Shown here in pieces: positions 1 to 6,198 of a stretch of 64,000 bases of DNA; position 1 is the stretch's first letter; the number at the start of each line of letters is the position of its first letter. This DNA is from Paenibacillus sp. FSL M7-0420 (GTDB lineage Bacteria > Bacillota > Bacilli > Paenibacillales > Paenibacillaceae): assembly GCF_038002345.1 (NCBI RefSeq), contig NZ_JBBOCJ010000001.1, positions 2,108,001 to 2,172,000 on the forward strand, given 5' to 3'. A model generated the notes under the pieces. The model was not told where the DNA came from, made no database searches, and saw only the letters and a list, made by a program, of their open reading frames with translations. A program made the position numbers and the translations under genes.

Positions 1-738
1 GTTACGCCCACTGTAGCTCCGACAGCTACACCAACTGTATCGCCGACCGCCACACCGACTGTAGCACCAACGGTAGCACCGAGCGCAACACCAACCATAG
101 CACCAACACCGACCCCTGTGCCAACCGCCACTCCGGCGGGCAACACCGCGACGATCTATTACAAGAATACGGCATTCAGTAACTCATACATTCATTACAA
201 GCTGGATGGAGCAACTACCTGGACTACTTCACCAGGTGTGCAGATGCAGGCCTCAACCTTCAGCGGCTATAAGTCCATTATCATTCCGCTCGGCAACGCC
301 ACAGGCCTAACCGCAGCCTTCAATAATGGCAGCGGGACCTGGGATAACAATGGCGGGAATAACTATCATTTTGGTACCGGCAGCTCCAGTCTGACGGGAG
401 GCCACCTGATTACCAGCGAACCGCAGGCCGACAGCGTCACCTTCCGGGTCAGCGTTCCCGGGTCCACTCCGGCGAATGCTCCGGTCTATCTGACGGGTTC
501 ATTCAATAGCTGGAATGCGGCAGATCCGGCCTACCTGCTGACCCGTGGCAGTGACGGCGTCCATTCCATCACCTTGAGCCTTCCGGCAGGCAGCGTCGTG
601 ACGTATAAGCTGACGCGCGGAAGCTGGGGCACGGTAGAGACCACATCCAGTGGAGCGGATATTGCGAACCGTACGCTTACGCCGGCAGGCGGAGCACAGA
701 CAGTGACGCTAAGCGTGCAGCGCTGGAAGGACCAATAG
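1..738 (+). CDS. C-terminal part of a secreted starch-binding glycoside hydrolase (5' end outside window)
   Basis: The frame is open from base 1, so the start and the catalytic part lie upstream. The visible 245 residues begin with a Pro/Thr linker built from VAPTATPT-like repeats (about residues 1-40). A CBM25/26-like starch-binding module follows, with motifs YYKN, YIHYKLDG and a terminal NNGGNNYHF. The last 100 residues resemble a CBM20-like module (YLTGSFNSWN, YKLTRGSWGTVE). This architecture is known from extracellular alpha-amylases and related enzymes of Paenibacillus and Bacillus, where the modules hold the enzyme on granular starch. The enzyme class cannot be fixed from this fragment. 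The gene ends at a hairpin terminator about 30 bases downstream. Confidence 0.8.
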   Translation, partial: VTPTVAPTATPTVSPTATPTVAPTVAPSATPTIAPTPTPVPTATPAGNTATIYYKNTAFSNSYIHYKLDGATTWTTSPGVQMQASTFSGYKSIIIPLGNATGLTAAFNNGSGTWDNNGGNNYHFGTGSSSLTGGHLITSEPQADSVTFRVSVPGSTPANAPVYLTGSFNSWNAADPAYLLTRGSDGVHSITLSLPAGSVVTYKLTRGSWGTVETTSSGADIANRTLTPAGGAQTVTLSVQRWKDQ

Positions 739-765
739 CGCTTGTAGCTTGTAAGTAACTAGCAG

Positions 766-812
766 TAACGCCTTTTCTAAATGGTGCGGTCGCCATTTAG
801 GAGGGCGTTTTC
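766..812 (+). terminator. Rho-independent terminator of the starch-binding gene
   Basis: Stem arms AACGCC (767-772) and GGCGTT (804-809) enclose a second stem CTAAATGG (777-784) / CCATTTAG (793-800). A short T-run follows at 808-811. It lies about 30 bases after the stop codon and just before the 51-bp repeat array. Confidence 0.75.
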
Positions 813-814
813 TG

Positions 815-1350
815 GTTGGTGAGGTAAGCGGATCAAATGTAATCGAAAAACCGATTACAATGCGCCTGTTGGGGGTAAGCGAGCCAAATGTAATCGGAAA
901 ACCGATTACAATGCTCCGGTCTGGGGTAAGCGAGCCAAATGTAATCGAAAAACCGATTACAATGAGCCGGTCTGGGGTAAGCGAGCCAAATGTAATCGAA
1001 AAACCGATTACAATGAGCCGGTCGGGGGTGTGCGAGCCAAATGTAATCGGAAAACCGATTACAATGCGCCGGTCGGGGGTGTGCGTGCCAAATGTAATCG
1101 AAAAACCGATTACAATGCGCAGCGTCGGGGTAAGCGAGCCAAATGTAATCGGAAAACCGATTACAATGCGCAGCGGCGAGGTAAGCGGATCAAATGTAAT
1201 CGAAAAACCGATTACAATGCGCAGCGGCAGGGTGAGTGGACCCAATGTAATCGGAAAACCGATTACATTGCTCAGCGGCAGGGTGAGCGGATCAAATGTA
1301 ATCGAGAAACCGATTACAATGCGCTGGAGCGAGGATGCACGAGCTAAATG
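815..1350. repeat. Tandem array of ten 51-bp units, each with a 22-bp palindrome
   Basis: Ten palindromes start at 838, 889, 940, 991, 1042, 1093, 1144, 1195, 1246 and 1297, always 51 bases apart. A decayed eleventh unit lies near 1341-1357. Each palindrome has arms TGTAATCGR and CCGATTACA around four A's, where R is A or G. The intervening 29 bases are also conserved (GGGGTAAGCGAGCCAAA-like), so the units are true tandem repeats. The same family recurs at 23060-24560. Because 51 is a multiple of three, several frames stay open through the array; no ribosome site supports any of them. The strand cannot be assigned from the DNA symmetry alone, but a minus-strand RNA fold is favoured (see findings). 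Confidence 0.93.
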
Positions 1351-1413
1351 TATGCGGGGGTTTGAGGTATACAAGGTTTACTGTAACTCCCACTCTCAAA
1401 CAGCGTAGCGGGC

Positions 1414-1498
1414 GGACTGATTGTGGAGAAGCGGTAGCGTTCGCCTTTGTTCACGGATTTTTACCGCTGAGTCCATTCTAATTAAATCCGGGAACAAC
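1414..1498 (+). other. Region with two mutually exclusive stems, upstream of phoR
   Basis: The 400 bases between the repeat array and phoR hold no convincing gene. Two overlapping pairings can be drawn. The first is GGACT (1414-1418) with AGTCC (1470-1474), enclosing AGCGGTA (1430-1436) with TACCGCT (1462-1468). The second is TTTGTTCACGGATTT (1446-1460) with AAATCCGGGAACAAC (1484-1498), 13 of 15 positions complementary. Both cannot form together. This could be a leader switch, a decayed element or coincidence; no terminator T-run or known riboswitch core is visible. Confidence 0.35.
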
Positions 1499-1761
1499 AG
1501 CGATCGGAACAACGGTCCGTTTGCGGAGCGTCCATTAAAGCTCCCACATCGCTCCTCCCTCGCCTCAGGCTCTTGAATCAAACACCGCTCCTCCCTCGAC
1601 TTAATATCCCAATCTTCCCTGGCGCTTCCTCCCAGCCCCCGCATCCCGCTGAGCGCACATTTTACACCCCGTTGATAATCGCCGCCGGAACTGGTATTTT
1701 GCCGAAAATGCAGGTAGAGTGTTCTCATGGACATAAACACGAGGGAAGAGGACCGCCGCAG

Positions 1762-3555
1762 ATGAAACCATTCCGCATTCGACTTACCATCATACTTATG
1801 GCACTGATAGGAATATCAATGACCGGGGCCGGGATCACCATGGCTCAGCTGTTCAAGGATTCGCATATTTCCGTGCTGGAAGAGAACATGTCCCGGGAAA
1901 TAAAGCTGCTCTCCGGCACCTTCTCATTCATGGATACCAGCAGCCCGGATGCCCTGAACTACTATACAGAACAGGCAGAGAGGATATCCGTCTTGACCGG
2001 GTCACGCGTCACCTTCATTACGAAGCAAGGCCGGGTCATTGGGGACTCGGAGAAGAATCCGCGTGATATGGACAACCACTCTACCCGCGAAGAGGAGCTG
2101 CTGGCCGCGAAGGAAGGGATTGGCCGGGCGATCCGTTACAGCGATACATTAGACCGTGAAATGATGTATGTGGCGGGTTCCGTGTCCTCGGATCAGGGCT
2201 TTGACGGGTATATCCGGCTGTCGATGGGGCTGGATACCGTATCCGAAGGACTGAACCGGGCGTGGATGATCATGGCAGGCGGGCTGGTGCTGCTGTTCAT
2301 TGCCGCAACCTTGGTGAGCTACAAGGTGGCTTCCAGTATGACCTCACCGCTGGAGCAGATCACCAGAGTGGCGCGGCGGATTACCGATCTCGATTACGAT
2401 GCCCGGGTGCCCATGAAGCGCAAGGATGAGATCGGCCAGCTGGCAACAGCCATCAACGCGATGGCCGACAGTCTCCAGGCCCAGCTGAAGACCATCCGCG
2501 ACAATGAGGACCTGCTGCAGAGCGTACTCGACAATATGACCGGCGGGATCGTGATGATTAACGCTGAAGGGGAGATTGCCCTGCTTAACCGGGCCGCCGA
2601 ACGGCTGCTCGATGTGAAGCACAGCGAGATGACTGGACATTCCTATAAGGAGATTAAGCATCATTATGAGCTTACCCGGCTGATTGATGATGGAGTGTCC
2701 GCAGGTGTACCTATTCACGAGGAGCGCAGCATTTATAATCCGGTGGAGCGGATTGTGCGTCTGGACGGGGTGCCGATGATTCAGGACGGCTGCTCCCGGG
2801 GCATGCTGTTCCTGCTTCAGGAGGTTACAGAGATTCGTAGGCTTGAGAAAATGCGCAGCGAATTCGTCGCCAATGTCTCCCACGAGCTGAAGACCCCTGT
2901 CGCTGCGGTAAAAGGCTTCGCCGAGACCCTCCTCGGGGGTGGCGTTACGGATGAGAAGACGGCGCGTTCGTTCCTGCAGATTATTTACGATGAGAACGAA
3001 CGGCTGAACCGCCTGATCGGCGACATTCTGGAGCTGTCCAAAATCGAATCCAAACGCGTTCAGCTGGAATGCTCCCCGGTTCATCTCATCGAGTTCTTCG
3101 ACTCCGTGCTGGAAACGCTCAGCAAGGTAGCGGAGAAGAAGAAGATTACGCTCAGCTCGGATGTGCCTGCAGAGCTATTCATTGAGGGAGATGAAGACAA
3201 GCTGCGCCAGATCTTCATGAATCTGCTCTCCAATGCGATCAACTACACCCAGGACGGGGGCAATGTCAGAGTCACCGCAGTGAGCATCCAGAAGAAGGAT
3301 GGCACCGAGAGCGTGCGCTTTACAGTCAGTGATACGGGGATGGGAATTCCGCGCAAGGATCTGCCCCGGATCTTTGAACGCTTTTACCGGGTGGACAAAG
3401 CCCGCTCCAGAAGCTCCGGCGGAACCGGCCTCGGTCTATCCATCGTGAAGCATCTGGTCGAGCTGCACCGCGGGTCCATTAACGTTGAGAGCGATCTGGG
3501 CATCGGCAGCTCGTTCATCCTTGAACTGCCGCTGCTGCAGGAAGAGAATCTATAA
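1762..3555 (+). CDS. phoR: PhoR-type phosphate sensor histidine kinase
   Basis: A membrane kinase of 597 residues that would phosphorylate the neighbouring PhoP when phosphate is scarce. Order of parts: TM helix at about residues 7-29, extracytoplasmic sensor region, second TM helix near 170-195, HAMP, PAS domain, HisKA with the H box VSHELKTP (His374), then HATPase with N box NLLSNAINY, DTGMGIP and GTGLGLSIVKH. The ATG at 1762 was chosen because GAGGGAAGAGGA lies about 10 bases upstream and the first residues begin a normal TM segment; the frame is open further upstream but without such support. Assignment as PhoR rests on the neighbours phoP, pstB and phoU. Unlike Bacillus subtilis, the kinase gene precedes the regulator gene. 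Confidence 0.85.
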   Translation: MKPFRIRLTIILMALIGISMTGAGITMAQLFKDSHISVLEENMSREIKLLSGTFSFMDTSSPDALNYYTEQAERISVLTGSRVTFITKQGRVIGDSEKNPRDMDNHSTREEELLAAKEGIGRAIRYSDTLDREMMYVAGSVSSDQGFDGYIRLSMGLDTVSEGLNRAWMIMAGGLVLLFIAATLVSYKVASSMTSPLEQITRVARRITDLDYDARVPMKRKDEIGQLATAINAMADSLQAQLKTIRDNEDLLQSVLDNMTGGIVMINAEGEIALLNRAAERLLDVKHSEMTGHSYKEIKHHYELTRLIDDGVSAGVPIHEERSIYNPVERIVRLDGVPMIQDGCSRGMLFLLQEVTEIRRLEKMRSEFVANVSHELKTPVAAVKGFAETLLGGGVTDEKTARSFLQIIYDENERLNRLIGDILELSKIESKRVQLECSPVHLIEFFDSVLETLSKVAEKKKITLSSDVPAELFIEGDEDKLRQIFMNLLSNAINYTQDGGNVRVTAVSIQKKDGTESVRFTVSDTGMGIPRKDLPRIFERFYRVDKARSRSSGGTGLGLSIVKHLVELHRGSINVESDLGIGSSFILELPLLQEENL

Positions 3556-3599
3556 CCCTACTGATCACAGCGGATCATCATAGAGAATAAATTTATGAT

Positions 3600-3631
3600 T
3601 TTACACCAAGTTAACATTGTGGTGCTATGAT
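3600..3631 (+). promoter_or_regulatory. PHO box and -10 element of phoP
   Basis: TTTACA (3600-3605) and TTAACA (3611-3616) are direct repeats with an 11-base period, the known pattern for PhoP dimers in Bacillus. TATGAT follows at 3626-3631, nine bases after the second repeat, so the PHO box sits where a -35 would be. This indicates autoregulation of phoP separately from phoR. Confidence 0.7.
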
Positions 3632-3685
3632 GTGCATGTGTGCAGTTTTGTAAAATTAATAACCTATGAAAAGACGGGGGAACCT

Positions 3686-4414
3686 ATGGCACAACGATTG
3701 CTTGTCATTGAAGACGAACCGACACTGGCCCGGCTGCTGTCTTACAACCTGACACAGGAAGGCTACGAGGTGACGGTGGAGGATCATGGAACGGCAGGAT
3801 ATGACCGTGCGACTAGAGAACCTTTTGACTTGATCGTACTGGATCTGATGCTGCCCGGCATGAACGGCATTGACATTCTGGATAAATTGCGTGGACAAGG
3901 CATCCGCACACCGGTAATAGTGCTGACGGCCAAGAATGCGGAAGAGGATGTCGTCCGCGGACTGAAGTCCGGGGCGGATGACTATATTACGAAGCCCTTC
4001 GGCGTATCCGAGCTGCTGGCCCGGGTCAGCGCTGTACTGCGGAGGATCTCAGGTATTGCCGAAGAAGCTCCGCCCGAGACGGCGGTGTCTGCATCGACGA
4101 TTATTCTTGGACAGCTGGAGATCTACCCCGAGCGTTATGAAGTCTCGCTGGGCGGGCAGAGCATCAATCTGCGGCCGAAGGAATTTGAAGTGCTGCTGTA
4201 TCTGGCCCGCAAGCCGGGCGTCGTCCTGACACGGGACGATCTGATGAATGCGGTCTGGGGCTTCGACTATATCGGAGGCCAGCGTACCGTCGATGTGCAT
4301 GTCAGCTCCCTGCGCAAGAAGCTGGAGCTTGACCCTGAATCCGTGCATATTGATTCCATCCGCGGCGTGGGCTACAAGCTGGTCGTCAACAAGAAGAGAA
4401 CACCGGTCATTTAA
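3686..4414 (+). CDS. phoP: PhoP-type OmpR-family response regulator
   Basis: A 242-residue cytoplasmic DNA-binding regulator. The receiver domain (residues 1-120) has the acidic pair ED, phospho-acceptor Asp53 in VLDLMLPG, the Thr of VLTAKN and the Lys of TKPFG. The C-terminal winged helix (about 145-235) contains LRPKEFEVLLYL and GQRTVDVHVSSLRKKL. The ATG at 3686 starts MAQRLLVIEDEP and is preceded by GGGGGA; the upstream in-frame extension runs through the promoter and is rejected. A PHO-box promoter lies 70 bases upstream. Context with phoR, pstB and phoU supports PhoP. Its stop codon lies inside the loop of its terminator. Confidence 0.88.
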   Translation: MAQRLLVIEDEPTLARLLSYNLTQEGYEVTVEDHGTAGYDRATREPFDLIVLDLMLPGMNGIDILDKLRGQGIRTPVIVLTAKNAEEDVVRGLKSGADDYITKPFGVSELLARVSAVLRRISGIAEEAPPETAVSASTIILGQLEIYPERYEVSLGGQSINLRPKEFEVLLYLARKPGVVLTRDDLMNAVWGFDYIGGQRTVDVHVSSLRKKLELDPESVHIDSIRGVGYKLVVNKKRTPVI

Positions 4415-4432
4415 CATGACGGTGTTCTTTTC
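4397..4432 (+). terminator. phoP terminator overlapping the end of the CDS
   Basis: AGAACACCGGTCAT (4397-4410) pairs with ATGACGGTGTTCT (4416-4428) apart from one bulged base, followed by TTTTCT. The loop contains the phoP TAA stop (4412-4414), so the left arm encodes the last residues of PhoP. Confidence 0.8.
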
Positions 4433-4470
4433 TCACAAGATAAGCATCTTCTCCTCCGGCATTGTCTAAC

Positions 4471-4536
4471 TGTACAAGGATTTTTACACTGCGTTAACAA
4501 TTCTCTGGAGCTCTATTTACACTGAAAGCTTATCAT
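4471..4536 (+). promoter_or_regulatory. PHO-box array and -10 element of pstB
   Basis: PhoP-type hexamers occur at 4471 (TGTACA), 4483 (TTTACA), 4494 (TTAACA) and 4516 (TTTACA). Spacings are 12, 11 and 22 bases, so all lie nearly on the same helical face. TATCAT (4531-4536) follows the last hexamer after nine bases, the same geometry as at phoP. A transcript starting near 4543 would leave no room for a ribosome site before the ATG at 4548, which favours the ATG at 4575 for pstB. Confidence 0.75.
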
Positions 4537-4574
4537 GGGGAACGAAGATGATGAGAAGGAGACAACAGAAACTA

Positions 4575-5330
4575 ATGAAATCCATCATTGACATAGAGAA
4601 GCTAGATCTCTACTATGAGTCATTCCATGCCCTGAAGAAGGTGGATTTGCAGATTCCGGAGAAGCAGGTGACTGCGTTTATCGGACCCTCTGGCTGCGGG
4701 AAATCCACACTGCTGCGTACCCTTAACCGTATGAACGACATGATTCCCGGCACACGTATTGAAGGTAAAGTGAACATCGGCGGCAAAAACATCTACAGCG
4801 ACGAGATCGAAGTGGAGAGTCTGCGCAAGCAGGTGGGGATGGTGTTCCAGCAGCCCAATCCTTTTCCCAAGTCGATCTATGATAACGTGGCTTATGGTCC
4901 GCGCCTGCACGGTGTGAAGAGCAAAGCCGAGCTGGATGTCCTGGTAGAGCAAAGCCTGCGCCAGTCAGCACTCTGGGAGGAAGTGAAGGATTTCCTCAAG
5001 AAGTCTGCCTTAAGTCTGTCCGGAGGCCAGCAGCAGCGTCTCTGTATTGCCAGAGCCCTTGCCGTACAGCCGGATATTCTGCTGATGGATGAGGCGACTT
5101 CAGCGCTCGACCCGGTGTCCACACTCAAGATTGAAGAGCTGGTCCAGGAGCTGCGGGATAAGTATACCATTGTAATGGTCACGCATAATATGCATCAGGC
5201 CGCCCGGGTATCGGGACGCACTGTATTTTTCCTGAACGGTGTTATTGTGGAGGCTGCGGACACGGAGCTGCTGTTCTCGAACCCTAAGGATTCCCGCACA
5301 GAAGACTATATTTCCGGCCGCTTCGGCTAA
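4575..5330 (+). CDS. pstB: Phosphate ABC transporter ATP-binding protein PstB
   Basis: The cytoplasmic ATPase of the high-affinity phosphate importer, 251 residues from this start. Walker [10 protein letters not shown], the PstB-typical [14 protein letters not shown]-loop [15 protein letters not shown], signature LSGGQQQRL, Walker [14 protein letters not shown] and switch His in VTHNMHQA are all present. AAGGAG lies 13 bases before the ATG at 4575; an in-frame ATG at 4548 would add nine residues but lies almost at the predicted transcript start. The partner genes pstS, pstC and pstA are not in this window, so the ATPase is here linked only to phoU and the regulators. Confidence 0.92.
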   Translation: MKSIIDIEKLDLYYESFHALKKVDLQIPEKQVTAFIGPSGCGKSTLLRTLNRMNDMIPGTRIEGKVNIGGKNIYSDEIEVESLRKQVGMVFQQPNPFPKSIYDNVAYGPRLHGVKSKAELDVLVEQSLRQSALWEEVKDFLKKSALSLSGGQQQRLCIARALAVQPDILLMDEATSALDPVSTLKIEELVQELRDKYTIVMVTHNMHQAARVSGRTVFFLNGVIVEAADTELLFSNPKDSRTEDYISGRFG

Positions 5331-5410
5331 GAATGGCTGATTCGTAAGTCTAAGGTTCACTCTTGTTCACCCGATATGACCAAATGTTTGTGAGGAGGAT
5401 CACTTTCGAT

Positions 5411-6070
5411 ATGATTCGCAGAAAAGAATTCGATAAAGATCTGGAAGAACTGCGCTCCCTGCTGCAGCAGATGGGCGAGCATGTAACGGATGCACTCGAC
5501 GGTGCGATACTGGCCCTGCAGACCCTTGATACGGTACGGGCGCAGGAGATTGTTAAAGCGGACCTGCGGCTGAACGCCATGGAAGACCGGATTATGGAGA
5601 TCGGCTCACGGCTGATCATCACCCAGCAGCCGGTGGCGAAGGATCTGCGCCGCATTATTGTAGCCTTCAAAATCTCCAGCGATCTGGAGCGGATGGGCGA
5701 TCTGGCACTGGACGTAGCCAAGGTAACGATGCGCATCCAGGGACAGCAGCTGATTAAGCCGCTTGTGGATATTCCGCGCATGGCTGAGCTTGTCACGATC
5801 ATGACCACAGAGGCTATTCAGTCTTATCTGGACGAGAATACGGATCTGGCCTACAAAATGGCGCAGGATGACGATCAGGTCGATGGCCTGTACAGCGCGA
5901 TGATTAACGAACTGTACACTTATATGGTTCAGAAGCCTGAAACAGTGAATCAGGCGATGCTGCTCACACTGGTTGGCCGTTACATTGAGCGGATTGCCGA
6001 TCATGCCACGAATATTGGCGAGAGTGTAGTGTATCTGGTTACAGGTAAACGTCCGGATTTGAACCAATAA
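5411..6070 (+). CDS. phoU: Phosphate signalling protein PhoU
   Basis: A 219-residue helical protein that links the Pst importer to the PhoR kinase and keeps the pho response off when phosphate is plentiful. Two PhoU repeats are visible; the metal-binding type motifs are KISSDLERMGDLA in the first half and GRYIERIADHATNIGE in the second. The ATG at 5411 has AGGAGG at 5393-5398, 12 bases upstream; the open frame before it lacks support. The gene follows pstB by 80 bases, as in many bacteria, and ends at a strong terminator. Confidence 0.92.
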   Translation: MIRRKEFDKDLEELRSLLQQMGEHVTDALDGAILALQTLDTVRAQEIVKADLRLNAMEDRIMEIGSRLIITQQPVAKDLRRIIVAFKISSDLERMGDLALDVAKVTMRIQGQQLIKPLVDIPRMAELVTIMTTEAIQSYLDENTDLAYKMAQDDDQVDGLYSAMINELYTYMVQKPETVNQAMLLTLVGRYIERIADHATNIGESVVYLVTGKRPDLNQ

Positions 6071-6087
6071 AAGCACAGCGTACGACA

Positions 6088-6121
6088 GCAAGCCTTCATT
6101 CCCGGGGGCTTGCTTTTTTTT
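6088..6121 (+). terminator. Terminator after phoU
   Basis: GCAAGCC (6088-6094) pairs with GGCTTGC (6107-6113), followed by a run of eight T's. It separates the pho genes from polA. Confidence 0.9.
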
Positions 6122-6198
6122 GTGCAAGGCGATTTCAACTTGGTGCGGAGCATATGTTACTATGTAAGGAGAAAGCAAGAAAAAGGCGAGGTGCTAGT

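Noticed and set aside
815..1350. CRISPR array
   Set aside because: The sequences between the palindromes are themselves conserved, so there are no unique spacers, and no cas genes are present.
860..1408. Open frame of 182 codons on plus, with a second plus frame (1030-1347) and a 221-codon minus frame, all through the 51-bp array
   Set aside because: The period is 17 codons, so any frame without a stop in one unit stays open in all. No ribosome site, several overlapping frames and repetitive products (NVIEKPITM-like) show they are artefacts of the repeat.
1396..1740. Minus-strand frame of 114 codons and the upstream extension of phoR from 1573
   Set aside because: No ribosome site, low-complexity product and no family resemblance; phoR begins well at 1762.
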